From NCBI GenBank assembly GCA_964036665.1, contig OZ038530.1, positions 4,650,001 to 4,714,000 of the forward strand: 64,000 nt of DNA, given 5' to 3'. This document shows, one piece after another, positions 24,697 to 35,268 of this stretch. A program made the position numbers and the translations under genes. The notes beneath the pieces were generated by a model. That model did no database searches. It saw only the letters and a program-made list of their open reading frames with translations, and was not told where the DNA came from. The first letter of the stretch is position 1, and the number at the start of each line of letters is the position of its first letter. This DNA is from Gordius sp. MW1 (taxonomy: Eukaryota > Nematomorpha > Gordioida > Gordea > Gordiidae).

Positions 24697-25676
24697 CATG
24701 GGTTTGAACCCGCCCAAAATAAAATCGGGTTCGTGTTCGAGTTTGGCATAAATTTTGAAATCGGGTTCGGGTTCGTGTTCGGGTTTGCATAAATTTTAAA
24801 ACCCGGTTCGGGTACAGGTTCGGGTTCAAGAAATTTTATTATACTAACATTTTTATCTTCAAAAAATTATTGAATAGTTAACTTAATTTTTCAATAGCAC
24901 CTAATTAAATTCACATGCCAATTGTTTAATGGGGTTATTTTCCTTCACCATTTTTAGACTCTAAAAGAGAATAATAAAATATATGTCCTCATGGGCGTAC
25001 GCAGGGGGGGGCAGGGGGGGGGCGGCTGCCCCCCCCTAATTTATGAAAAAAAAAATTTTTCAATGCAAAAACATTGAAAAATTAAAAAAAATTATGTTTT
25101 GCCCCCCTCTAAATGAACTTTTGAACGTTTTGCCCCCCCCTAATTCAAAACCTGCGTACGCCCATGTATGTCCTATTCTTATTTAAACATTGTATAATAA
25201 TTAGACCTCAGTAAATTTTATAAACAAGTGAGAAACAAATTTAAAATTATAATAAACCATCTGATATTTCTTTATATTAAAGGTTAAAGTACATATATTT
25301 AAAGTATTTTACAGTTATTATATAAATTATAGTCTAATATATATCAATTATATATATAATATTAACAAATAATTCTTGAGATTTGTATTGATTAATGAAT
25401 GAAAAATGCCGAAAACATAAAAATATTGAAATTAAAATCATATGGTTTTCTTCGTTTCGTTACATTCTCATGATAGGGAAAACAGAGATATTCAATTCCA
25501 TTCACAATATATTTTTGATTTAAAAACCCGAACCCGACCCCTTTTTGTATTTATCGGGTTCGGGTTCGGGTTTTAAGGGTATTTTAAAAATGGGTTCGGG
25601 TTTGGGTTCGGGTTCTGTAAAACATCGGGTTTTACCCGGTTCGGGTTCAGGGGTTCGGGTTCGGGACAAACCCCTG
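24697..25676. mobile_element. Nested hAT-like element with GGGTTC subterminal repeats
   Basis: About 980 bp inserted in a poly-G tract of the right array. The ends are CATGGGTTTGAACCCG and, in reverse complement, CAGGGGTTTGTCCCGAACCC. Both subterminal regions are full of GGGTTCG repeats in inverted orientation. Poly-G lies on both sides, so a duplication of G bases is likely but its length cannot be fixed. The AT-rich interior contains the MITE at 24990-25166. Confidence 0.75.
24990..25166. mobile_element. hAT-type MITE, CATGGGCGTA family, copy inside the nested element
   Basis: A 177-bp element with 16-bp inverted ends CATGGGCGTACGCAGG, flanked by perfect 8-bp duplications TATGTCCT (24982-24989 and 25167-25174). 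Poly-G and poly-C tracts lie inside both ends. Same family as 11693-11859. It is the innermost of three insertions. Confidence 0.93.
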
Positions 25677-26227
25677 GGGGGGCAAAACACCCCCCTCTCC
25701 CTCGCATCAGAAAGAGGGTAAAAATTTAGGGGGGAGGGGCAAACACCCCACCTGCCCGCCGTTCCTCCCCAGGTGAGAAAGAGGGTAAAAAATAAAGGGG
25801 GGGGGGCAAATCTTCACAAATTTTTTTTCATAAATAAAACATATTAATTCACTACCTACTAATACATTTATTTTTATTTTCTTAAATTAAAAGTTCTTTA
25901 CCTAAATCTAAATACACAAATATGATGAACAATATAAACAAATTGATATATTTGCATGCCCAACCCAAAACGACCAAAACCAAACCAAAAGGTTAATAAT
26001 ATTATCCACCCAAACCTTTTAGCTGTTTAATACACCCAAATTTAAACGTCAAAGGTGCCCCCAAAAAAACACCCAAAACGCTAAGGGTGTTTTTTACGAA
26101 AACGCCAAAAGTCAAAGCCCTCTCAAGAAAATTCACTTAACACTGAAAAGGTTGGGTGAAAAAAAACGCCAACAACTAAGCTTAGCAATACGCTGGGAAA
26201 AACCAGCCAGCCGTTTTTACAACACTA
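25677..26227. repeat. Outer right arm: last two array units and terminal region
   Basis: It continues the right array after the nested element with two units, including the distinct outermost unit (CACCTGCCCGCCGTTCCTCC), then the unique terminal region that matches 20940-21319 inverted (for example GTTGGGCATGCAAAT against ATTTGCATGCCCAAC near 21187 and 25955). A stretch of about 19 bases near 25885 is present only in this arm. Confidence 0.9.
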
Positions 26228-26235
26228 CCATACAC
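26228..26235. repeat. Right target-site duplication of the foldback element
   Basis: CCATACAC, identical to 20932-20939. Confidence 0.93.
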
Positions 26236-26249
26236 GATCGCGAAGAAAC

Positions 26250-26435
26250 TGTATTATAAATGTATTGTGAGGTGGCGTGGTGAAAAGAGATACTATTACT
26301 GTTGTATATAAGAAGTGTTATTTTTATAATATTAATTATATTACACACACTACCATTAAACATAAATATCTTCTGTATTCTCATAATATGTGTTTTCGAT
26401 TCGTTTAAATAAAGTATTATCCAGATCCAACATTC
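26250..26435 (+). mobile_element. Possible 5' LTR of the Ty3/gypsy remnant
   Basis: It starts TGTATTATAAATG, contains TATATAAG (about 26305) and AATAAA (26408), and ends CCAACA just before TGGCGCGGTTGATAGAAC (about 26436), which looks like a tRNA primer-binding site. The gag-like frame begins 17 bases further on. No second LTR was found. Confidence 0.4.
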
Positions 26436-26454
26436 TGGCGCGGTTGATAGAACT

Positions 26455-27590
26455 ATGATTGCGAATTCGGAAAATGAAAAACTGGGGAGAATTACATTAA
26501 CCAGTTTTGGTCCAACGCAAGACGATATCGAAATATATATAGATCATATTGATACAAAACTCGATATTGCAGGAATATCTTCGAATTCGGCAAAGAAGAA
26601 GCTGATTAGAGCTTATTTTGGTTTGGCAAATTTAGAAAAATTATCATAATTCCTTTATCCTAAATTATTCAAGAACGCAGATTGGGAAGAAATCCTGTGT
26701 GCCATACCTAAAATTTTCAAGAAAAATGTTACAGCTTTTTCAGCCAGGATGGACCTTATGAGATCAAAACGAACATCTCGTGAGTCTATAATGGATTTTT
26801 ATAGAAAACTAAGTACTACTGTGCAATCCTGTAATTTCAAAACAGATGTTGAATCTTGTTTAAGGGATCAACTCACTTTTGGGGCAGGCATTCCTCGATA
26901 AGAATTGGAAATTAGAACCAATTATCCAAACTGCGATGACAAGGTGCTAGAAATGGCCTTGAAATTTGAAAGGGCCTATATGGAGGTCCAAGAGGCGCAA
27001 GAGGTAGTACACAAGATTTCCAAATTATACAATAAATCAAATGAAGAGTGTTATAAGGATACTTTTAATAGAAACCTCAATTGTGGACGTTGTGGTCAAG
27101 AGCATCGGCAAAACCAATGCCCCGCTTTCAAGGTAATTTGTTGGAATTGCCTATGAGCGATGTTGTAGGGAAGACCTTAAAGTTCATAAGATTGATTTCA
27201 ACGGAGACGACAGCGATCATGCTACCAATGATTCGATCAATCACATTAAACGCCGGGGGCGTCGAGCGATCATTATATTAAAACTTAATGGAATTCGTAC
27301 TCTTATGGACTACGACACTGGAGCTCAGTTCCTGTAATAGTAAATTGTGGAAGAAAATTGGGTCTCCAGAATTTAAATCGACCATATCGCTCAGGGTGTA
27401 CGGTAATACTACTCTAGAGTTTTAGGCGAGACAACCATAAAAGTGCAGGTTGGGTCACAAACTATAATCCTAACGGCTCTAGTAAGCAAAAAACATGACG
27501 TACCGCTTTTTGGATTGCCATGGAGCATAGCTTTTAAGCTTGCCTTGCCACCAATAGTAAAGATTCAAAAGTTAAATTTATTGGACTAGC
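26455..27590 (+). pseudogene. Ty3/gypsy-type gag and protease remnant
   Basis: A gag-like frame runs from 26455 to about 27156 with two in-frame stops (near 26647 and 26899). Its end has a zinc knuckle, CGRCGQEHRQNQC, spaced Cx2Cx3Hx4C as in invertebrate gypsy gags, followed by the start of a second knuckle. After a frame change comes an aspartic protease region with the active-site motif MDYDTGAQF (about 27306-27334), broken by stops, and then the PLFGLPWS-type segment (about 27510) that follows protease in these elements. Reverse transcriptase, RNase H and integrase are not seen, so this is a truncated, dead element. In life such proteins would form the particle core and process the polyprotein. 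Confidence 0.83.
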
Positions 27591-28365
27591 ATTCATTTAT
27601 CTTAAATGGAGCGAGACGTTCCGGAGGCTTGATGGAGCAAGGACGAACGCGACAGAGGCATCTATTGCACCAACAAGAATCATTGTCCCTGCTTGGCCCT
27701 TAATCTCCCTCCACATCTTATAGGAGCGGCAGGGGAGGTTTAAATCGTAGCTCTCCACCCCATGTTATTAGGCAACTGCCTAGTTGTATCAACTTCGTTG
27801 AAAACTTCAGTTTTTCCGTTTCCTCATCGTCCCAAATAGAAAATAGATAATTGCTTAGCGTTGCACTAGCTGGATTACACATTGTTGGACGACTTATGCA
27901 ATGAGCCAGGCATGAATTTCTTTAAAAATTTTGTTACCGTAGTTTTTAAGAAGCTTCTTTCATATTCAAGTAGCATTTTCAATGTCGAAACTAAGAAACA
28001 AGTAAGGTTGATATTTTATGAAAAATATCGATATTAAAATTTGAAATTAGCATAGTTTGGGCTCTTCACTTCAATTTATAGATAGATCTTTAAGTCAACA
28101 GGATCATCATTACACGTAGTATAACAAATTTGGGATATGGTGTATAAAAGGGTATATTTTATAGAGGGTTGCTGTAGTCCGCTTCTAACTCGATGCTTGT
28201 TTTTTCAAAAGGTGAAAGATTGAAATACCTTCAAGCTTTCCCATTAATTGCCACATAAAAATTGACTCTTTAATTATACATCTCATGCAAACCTTTTCAC
28301 ATTATGATTTTTGAGTTCCACCAGATTGTTGTTTGAAAAAATAAAATATTTTATCAGCTAATAAG
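27591..28365. other. No gene recognised downstream of the gypsy remnant
   Basis: The first 250 bases are GC-richer and may be further degraded retroelement sequence. The rest is AT-rich without recognisable features. Confidence 0.4.
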
Positions 28366-28500
28366 TGCATTCCCCCCCCCCCCGGGTGAGAAAGAGGGTA
28401 AAAAAAATTGGTAAGGGGGGGGGGAGCAAATCACCTCCCCCTTGTGATAAAGAGGGTAAAAAAAGAGGGGGTGGGGTAAAAAAAGGAGGGGGGGGGTTCC
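28366..28500. repeat. Detached fragment of the foldback array
   Basis: GGGTGAGAAAGAGGGTAAAAA and a second GATAAAGAGGGTAAAAA with poly-G and GCAAATCACC match the edge units of the foldback right arm (about 23610-23665). It lies 2.1 kb outside that element, with no terminal region beside it. Confidence 0.75.
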
Positions 28501-28819
28501 AAATAAACTAAATTTAAAATTACTATCTAACTATAATCATTTAAAAATCTTACCAGCAGCAGGTTCTTGTTCTACATGATTAACTTTTTTGGCACAAAAT
28601 TTAAATATTGTGCCTTTTCTTTTATTCAAATTGATTAAGGAATTCATATGAAATGCTTACGTTATAACCACAAGGAAAATTCTGAAAAAATATATTAACG
28701 CTTAAAAATACTTAATGGTTGTTGAATATAAGTGCTCATAGTTAATTGTAACACTCATTTAATAATATTTATTATATAATGCGATATTAGAAAAGAAAAA
28801 ATATTTTTCCTGAATTCGC

Positions 28820-28872
28820 GGGGGGGGGGAAGGGTTTGAACCCCAAAACCACCACCTTGCCTACGCCACTGG
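28820..28872. mobile_element. End of a CAGTGGCGTAG-type hAT-like element
   Basis: A poly-G tract, then AACCACCACCTTGCCTACGCCACTG, written here in part as CTTGCCTACGCCACTG. Read in reverse it is CAGTGGCGTAGGCAAG, the usual end of this group. The other end was not found. Confidence 0.45.
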
Positions 28873-28901
28873 GTGATAGTAATCGAATACACTTTTCGAG
28901 A

Positions 28902-29865
28902 CAGGCCAGTAGCCAGGATTTTTTCCTTCTAAAAAAATTTATAACATTTTTATTTCAACATCAAAGTAATAATATCTGGTATAAAACATAAACAAAGTCA
29001 TTATAAAATGATTTCATATTTTCTTTTTCCCAGCGTCATCTGGAGTAGGAGATTCCCCAGGAATCGCTAATAAAAGTGTCAATCCATTTAATCTATTCAA
29101 ACGTCATGAATTGAAATGTTGTCAGAAATGGAAGAAAAACCAAATAAGGAGAAATTGAAGCAAGCTGGTATGATCACGATGTTGCAAGAGAAGCTGCAAC
29201 TTTGCTCACTTCACTACGACAATCTGAATATATTAGCAATTGCAATAAAAGGACCTAGATCTTCAGCAAGTCAGACAGTTAGCAGAAACTTTAGTAATAG
29301 TAGTCGAACCTAAGGCTAAGTTGTAGGATTTTGAAATTAAGAAACCTCGATATGCAAAGAAAATGAACGATTTTTGGGCAAGAAACAAGTTTTGGCAAAT
29401 TTCCAAATAATATTTCCTCCGAATCCTTTGATTGTTTTGCCAGAAACGCGAATGAAAATAAATTATAGAAGGATTTCGTCCAAAGAATCCCTTTAACGCC
29501 CTATCAGATTATAAAATGATGAAATCTTTGACCAACATCACACGTCACAACTCTTCTTTACCTATTAGCTTTTATATAAGAAATACTATGTCAAAAAATA
29601 GATTCGGCCCTTTTTTATAGCATTTTTATTTCAACATTAAAATTAAAAAAAGAAAGTCATTATAAAATAATTTTATATTTTATATTTCCCAGCGATAATA
29701 TCTCAAGGACTTCATCCGGAGTGGGAGCTAATTCTAATTAATTGCATAGCAATTAATAAGTATCTTACTTGGTCAGTTACGTTGCACAACTGTAAAAAAT
29801 AAACTTTAGATCTAAAATCATTTTTTTTCGTAAATAATCGCCCCCCCCCCGCATTTACGCCACTG
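28902..29865. mobile_element. hAT-like non-autonomous element, 964 bp, with perfect 8-bp duplication
   Basis: Starts CAGGCCAGTAGCCAGG, ends GCATTTACGCCACTG, and is flanked by TTTCGAGA at 28894-28901 and 29866-29873. The outer parts (TTTATTTCAACATCAAAGT, TTACGTTGCACAACTGT, TCTAAAATCATTTTTT) match the 242-bp copy at 32508-32749. The middle (about 29030-29600) is unique to this copy, with two CCCAGCG...CTC-type near-repeats around it and a short open frame at 29116-29313. It may be captured or ancestral sequence; no transposase motif is recognised. Confidence 0.88.
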
Positions 29866-29873
29866 TTTCGAGA

Positions 29874-31168
29874 CCATAACAAAACAACAACAAGAAAATT
29901 ACAATTTAATTAACAAAATTTGAATACATTACATGAGCAATTCATCGAAATGTTCCCACCCCAGTTGATATCACGCTAGAAAATCGCTGGACAAAAAAAT
30001 TAACCTTTTAATACTATTAATTATAACGTTTCATATTTTATACATGTATTTATATCTTTTTAGAAGTCAGATTTGGTTTAATTTTTTGCTCGAACTAAGA
30101 CCGGTGTAGGGTATCAACAGGCAGCGTGTTTTGTCCAAACACCCCTTTTAAATGGGGAAAGGGATGATTAATGGTTTTTTTACACTCTCTCCCTCCAATG
30201 GGATTGGGTAGAGGCGTGATTAATGAGATTTTTTGAGAGAATTTTAGCTCGTGTTAACACCCAGTGTTCATCGTGTTACTACTAAGACATTGTTCTTAAG
30301 TAGGTAATAAATCATTCCTCCCTTACACTAAACTTTAACTACCCAAAAAGCGCATTATTAGTTTTTTGCATACTAAAATTTGTATTGTTCTCTTCATAAT
30401 AATTTCTTTATAAATTAAACTTTAAATTCCCCAAAAAACTTTATTAATTTTTTTGTCGATAAAATTTTTTTATCATATTAAATGTCCAAATACGATTTCC
30501 AAACTATAATTAAATATTTGAAAAGCGGATTAATGTTGTACTAAAATGTTAAGCCTTATACTCCCCACGTTTAAATAATACTTCAAAATTTGGTATTTAC
30601 ATTATGCATTATGCCAACCATTTAGATGACATTAATGATTGTCTTTCAGCATAATTTTGAATAAAACTTATAATGATTTAGTCTGTTTTTACAAAAATTT
30701 ATTTTTATGGGCTAGGCGGGAGAAACCTAAAATTAGTTTCATCAGCTTTATCAAAATTTACAAAAATATATATAATATTATTAAAAACAATAAACATAAC
30801 ACGTAAAAATAGCGAAAATGGACCTTTAATAAAAAAAATGTCAGAAATGTTTGATGGACAGCTCTTATAAAACACGGCTGGCTTCTACCGTACCACACCG
30901 GTCCTATTTCATAACCAAATTGTCCCCCCGGGCTCACTTAAACCCTTCTAAGCGTCTGCTCGGCCAGTACAGGATCACACACACATAAACACAAAAATCA
31001 ACGAAGGGAAGTAACTTATATTTGACTTTTAATCACCGGCTAATAATAAATTTTACATACTAGTAAAGATGCCACTTTTATTTTAATAGAATGATGTTAC
31101 TATTATATTTAACGTTTTTAATATAATGGCTATACATTTATATTAGTTATATTGCAAACTAGCATATA
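29874..31168. other. Non-coding stretch before the tRNA
   Basis: AT-rich without a recognised gene. GC-richer patches at 30090-30280 and 30880-30980 (ACCGTACCACACCGGTCC, CCCCCCGGGCTCAC) have no assignment. Confidence 0.4.
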
Positions 31169-31241
31169 GCCCGGCTAGCTCAGTCGGTAGAGCATGAGGC
31201 TCTTAACCTCAGGGTCGTGGGTTCGAGCCCCACGTTGGGCG
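31169..31241 (+). tRNA. tRNA-Lys (anticodon CTT)
   Basis: A 73-base cloverleaf without intron. The acceptor stem GCCCGGC pairs with GTTGGGC with two G-U pairs; the discriminator base is G. The D arm has GCTCAGTCGGTAGAGC, the anticodon stem TGAGG/CCTCA encloses the loop CTCTTAA with anticodon CTT (reads AAG), and the T arm has the B-box GGTTCGAGCCC. CCA is not encoded. A T-run starting at 31245 is the RNA polymerase III stop. It looks fully functional. Confidence 0.97.
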
Positions 31242-31244
31242 CAA

Positions 31245-31250
31245 TTTTTT
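31245..31250 (+). terminator. RNA polymerase III terminator of tRNA-Lys
   Basis: A run of T three bases after the mature 3' end (GCAATTTTTTAC), the normal Pol III stop. Confidence 0.8.
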
Positions 31251-32499
31251 ACTTTTTATAAATTTTTTAATTTTTACCTTTTATAAAAAAAGTTGAATAC
31301 GTTTTTAAAATGCCATAATTACTTTATTTGATATTTTTTTCATCTTTTACCTTTTATAAAAGTGAAATACGTTTTTTAAATTTCTCTTTTAATTTTCATA
31401 TCTCATTTAGATGAATGTTCCTTATTTTTCATAAGAACAAAGGATAAAATTAAAAAAAATCACCATATTATCCCGACCCCATCTCTTAAAACAAATCTTT
31501 CCTAATTCTCATGGAGAGTCCTGATCTTCTTTGTCTCACTCTTAACGCTCAAATTTCCTATTATTTGCGACGAGGGTTGTTACCGTGTTCGTTGCCAAGG
31601 AAGCAAAAAACATGGAACTACGGCAAAAAATTTCCCTAACTAATGTTTTGCAAAACTATGCTTATTTAATTTCTACGTGGGAATAACTTAGAGGAATTTT
31701 AATATAAGATTGAAAGTATACCAACGGCACTCTTCAATCCAAATGTGGTTTCTACAACAATCTCCATTCATGTTTCAATAGGAAAACGTTAGAGTTATTT
31801 TCAATAGTCGACCCACACCTAGCCTTAGATTTGGGAGTAAAACCTTATACCCATTTTATCATACTATTTTATTTTACCTCTAGGAGCCTAAATCTTAATT
31901 TTTGTTTATTTTATTTATTTAATAATTATTTAATTTATCTGATTATGGGCTTGAATAGGATGAAATAAACAGGTAATTATCATTTTATCACCTCTACCAA
32001 TCCCATAAAAACTCCTAAAACTCTCCCACCAAACCCCTTTTTAAAGTGAGGAATTACATTTAATTTTCAAATGCTATCACTTAACCATGGTCAATCAATT
32101 ATTGAGCTTTTTATTTCTTAATATAAGTTACCAGCCTAAATTTTAGACTAGTAAAATTTAAATAGCTTTTTTAAATTATTTTACTCTTTTAGCAAAATTT
32201 TGTTCCATTATGAAAGTTCGAAAAATTTCAAAATGATTCCTGATGTTAATTTGTCATTAAATTTTATCGAAAAAATAGGATTTTATCCATTTTTGTAAAC
32301 AGTATAGCCCTTAGATTAGGTTAAAAAAAATTGAAGTGTGTGCGCTTCAAAAATAAATTTGAAGCACAATTAAATGTCAACTTAAGTAAAAATACTCTAG
32401 TGTACGAATCATGGCCAACGACGAAATTATATATCTTTTATATTTTAATTTCTAAAAAAATTTATACTAATTCAGGTTAATTTCCAAATGATTGTGTAT
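31251..32499. other. Non-coding stretch after the tRNA
   Basis: AT-rich, no gene recognised. A near-repeat of about 40 bases (TTTTACCTTTTATAAAA, then AATACGTTTTT) occurs at about 31275 and 31350. Confidence 0.4.
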
Positions 32500-32507
32500 G
32501 AAGCATG

Positions 32508-32749
32508 CAGGCGCGTAGCCAGGATTTTCTCCCAGGGGGGGAATCTTAAAAATTTCCCTATAACATTTTTATTTCAACATCAAAATTATAAAATCTGGTA
32601 TAAAACATAAAGAAAGTCATTCAAAGCAATTAATAAGTGTCTTACTTGGTAAGTTACGTTGCACAACTATAAAATATAAACTTTAGATCTAAAATAATTT
32701 TTTCCCGGGGGGAATTTCCCGTTCCCCCCCCCCGTCATTTACGCCACTG
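32508..32749. mobile_element. Short copy of the 28902 hAT-like family (242 bp)
   Basis: Starts CAGGCGCGTAGCCAGGA, ends CATTTACGCCACTG, and is flanked by GAAGCATG (32500-32507) and GATGCATG (32750-32757), 7 of 8 identical. It matches both ends of 28902-29865 and lacks that copy's middle, as an internal-deletion derivative would. Poly-G and poly-C tracts lie inside both ends. Confidence 0.85.
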
Positions 32750-33209
32750 GATGCATGCTAAAATATGTTAGATTAATAAGCAGGCATAGAGCCGTGGATC
32801 GAAATTTTATTGGATTTTACAATTTACATGGTGATTTTCTGCTCATTGGAATCGTGTGTAGTTGAGGTAATAAATTTTGATTAAGGAATTGGCTACCATC
32901 AGGGCCTAAATTACCGAGGGTCGTGGCCACTACTGGGGCAAAAATAAATTTCTTAAGGATTATCATTTTTTTGCTATAAAAATATTCGTTAAAGAACTGA
33001 TTTGATACTTATAATTAATCAGGTTATTAAAAAACGACTATGATTTTAATTAAATTAATCAATACGCAATAATAGAAACTTCACTCTATATAATGTGTTT
33101 ACCACAAATTTTAAGGTTAACATCATAGACACCCATTCTCTACAATTATATTATTCATTGTCATTAACAATTCGCTAAATAAAAAATATGATAAGATAAT
33201 AACACAAAA

Positions 33210-34113
33210 TTATTTTGTTGTTCCTTCATTATTTTCGATGTCAACGTTAGCCCAAATCTTTTCACTATACCAATCAGGAGCATGAAATTTTTGCGAACTC
33301 TCGAGGTGTTTTCCATCATTTATAACTTTGACATTCTTGGCTAACGTATTTGATGGATTTCTAGGAAGTTTGTTATACCAACTTGGTCCAGCTGGATCAG
33401 GGAAATGTTTGGTTATATATGAGTTTTTTTGATCCTTATAACCTCTTTTCCCTCTCATGCTAAAATATTTATGTAATATCGTTTTTGGGTCATCTTTACA
33501 GGGTTCACCCTCCAATGCCTGAATGACCTTGGGCCTATAGAAATTTTTAAAATTTTCGACCCCCAATTGTTTGTTTAAGTTAGTAAAATAATTTTTCAAA
33601 ATATTATTTGCCGTTATTTTAGGAGGGTTAGTTTGTGGTTTCAATAATTCTTTACCTTTGTATTTTAATGGATTTTGGATCTAACCAGAAAACGACATAT
33701 TAATACAATAACATGGTGTAATTTAATGGCAATGTATATAAAATTATGTTATTTACTTTAAGTCTACCATCTTTTTTATTAATATGAACCCGATTAGATT
33801 GCTGACATGTGTTTGATGGTGTTGCATAGTTTGTGTTTTCAAAGTTTGGATAAACGTTTGAAGCAGAGTCATTTAGCCCAAATCTTTCCCTAATTTCCTC
33901 ATTCATAAAATTATATTTATTGTAACATTGATCTTGTGGATATTCAAAATTTTCATCCCCATTTAATAAATCATCCCTCCTTCCAAATGAATCTTGTTGA
34001 ATGGCAGAATGGTTTGCAGATTTGAAGTCGTGTGATGATGATGACCGACTATCTAAAATCTCTTCGCTTGTTTCACTCATGCCCGATGAAGCTTGATCAT
34101 CTTGCACTTCATT
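33210..34113 (-). CDS. Unrecognised protein, two exons
   Basis: Two minus-strand exons join in phase 0: 34113-33757 (119 codons, donor AAA|GTAAAT, acceptor TCTAAG|AAT) and 33680-33210 (157 codons with stop, acceptor GGTTAG|ATC). The first exon begins at an acceptor rather than a good ATG, so an upstream exon is likely. The first exon is Ser-, Asp- and Asn-rich and probably disordered. The second is basic and better ordered, with GVENFKNFYRPKVIQALEG, DPKTILHKYFSMRG and an aromatic tail (GPSWYNKLPRNP, HAPDWYSEKIWANVDIE). No signal peptide, membrane segment or known domain is seen. It could also be a lineage-specific gene. Confidence 0.6.
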
Positions 34114-34729
34114 CTTAGAATGTTATGCATTAATAAAAAAGTGGTTTATTTAGTAAATATAGGTGAAAATTGCAATTTTTTATTCATATTAAGAGCACCA
34201 CGCAGGAAGGTTTACAATTATAGTGATTAAAATATGTCAATGTTTAATAAGGATGTTCGCTAATCTTTCGACAAAGTCTGGATATTCATTTTATCCTCTT
34301 ACTTGAATAGTAAGATCTGTACATTGTGATGAATATAACATCTATTGCACATCTACTTCAATTTGACTTTCCTTAATTCCAACTTATTGCTAAATTGTTT
34401 AAAAAGCTGAGACGATTATTACAATGCTAGTAAATATGAGCAAAAACGTGTTGTTAAAACGAAATAATCCAAACCACAAAACAATATGTGCCGTGAAAAT
34501 ATCAAGAGCGATTAATAAAGAGATATTAATGTTGTTAATATTGAAAATTAAAGTTTGGTTACTATGGTTTGTTTGGTAAGAGATACCGGTTTTACGCCAA
34601 TTTAATTATGTTATTAAATTTTTATCGCATTTATGCCATCGTGCATGATTGTATATCTAACTTTATTAATTTTTATCATCAAACTTAAGAAGGTTAAACC
34701 ATTGTTATTGTTAATAATTTCAATGATCC

Positions 34730-34956
34730 TCATTGACACATCAATGTTTTTACCCGTTTAGGATGCGGTCCCCTTTTACTTTTTCGTTTAGTTTTGTGAT
34801 GTCGTTTATGTCGATTTCGAGAATGCATTTTGGTAATAGCCATACTTTCGACAATGGGCGAAAGAGATTTACCATTTTGTATGCTTAGGATAATCAAAAA
34901 AAGTATAATAATCACCATTCCATATAGAATAACCACGAGGCTTATCTTCAAAGCAC
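34730..34956 (-). CDS. C-terminal exon of a small membrane protein with a basic tail
   Basis: The frame opens after an acceptor (TTTAG at 34957-34959) in phase 1 and ends at TGA/TAA-type stop at 34730. It encodes a hydrophobic segment (ISLVVILYGMVIIILFLIIL), one transmembrane helix, then about 45 residues rich in Lys, Arg and His (NRHKRHHKTKRKSKRG). A likely poly(A) signal (AATAAA on the minus strand) lies near 34662-34667. Its start exon was not found. It ends upstream of the 34113 gene on the same strand, so the two are separate genes or this is an isoform end. Function unknown. Confidence 0.45.
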
Positions 34957-35268
34957 CTAAACAAAACAATTACAGTGGAACTTAAAATAATTAGAATAAA
35001 ATCAGTATAAAATCTATATATACTGTTTAATATCACTTATCCATGTTGGAAAAATAGGATTTGATCAAATTGGAATTGGGTCATTTAGTTGTTAAGATAA
35101 AATTGTTCCACCTCAGATATAAATGATAAGGATTATCATCTTTCGAATAATTAGATGATAAAAACTAAGTTAACGAGCCTTATTACCTCGGTTAAAAAAC
35201 TAGAGCTCTTATTAATAAGTACTTGAGTTTGGGTTAGGATTAAATGGCGCAAAGTTATATAGCAAAAC

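Larger units (their letters stand above)
20940..26227. mobile_element. Giant foldback element with hAT-like ends and GC-rich tandem arms
   Basis: A 5288-bp element starting TAGTGTTGTAAAAA and ending with its complement TTTTTACAACACTA, flanked by perfect 8-bp duplications CCATACAC, the hAT hallmark. Each arm has an outer unique part of about 380-415 bp (left 20940-21319, right 25812-26227) that matches the other inverted with scattered differences, then a long array of 60-75-bp GC-rich units. A central 1.3-kb loop (about 22310-23605) separates the arms. The outer parts contain repeated TTTGGCGTTT-type motifs, possible transposase sites. No transposase is encoded, so movement would need one in trans. 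The open frames in the arrays, rich in Pro and Gly, are repeat translations. The layout (long inverted repeats with internal tandem repeats) resembles Foldback elements of Drosophila, with a hAT-type insertion signature. Confidence 0.9.

Noticed and set aside
24359..24749. Minus-strand Pro/Gly-rich open frames in the right array
   Set aside because: The same repeat unit in inverted orientation; not genes.
24720..25670. GGGTTC repeats as telomere-like sequence
   Set aside because: They are irregular, inverted at the two ends of a single element and absent from its middle, so they are subterminal transposon repeats.
29116..29313. 65-residue open frame inside the 28902 element as a transposase remnant
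   Set aside because: No transposase motif (no DDE context, BED finger or dimerisation helix) can be recognised; left as unexplained internal sequence.
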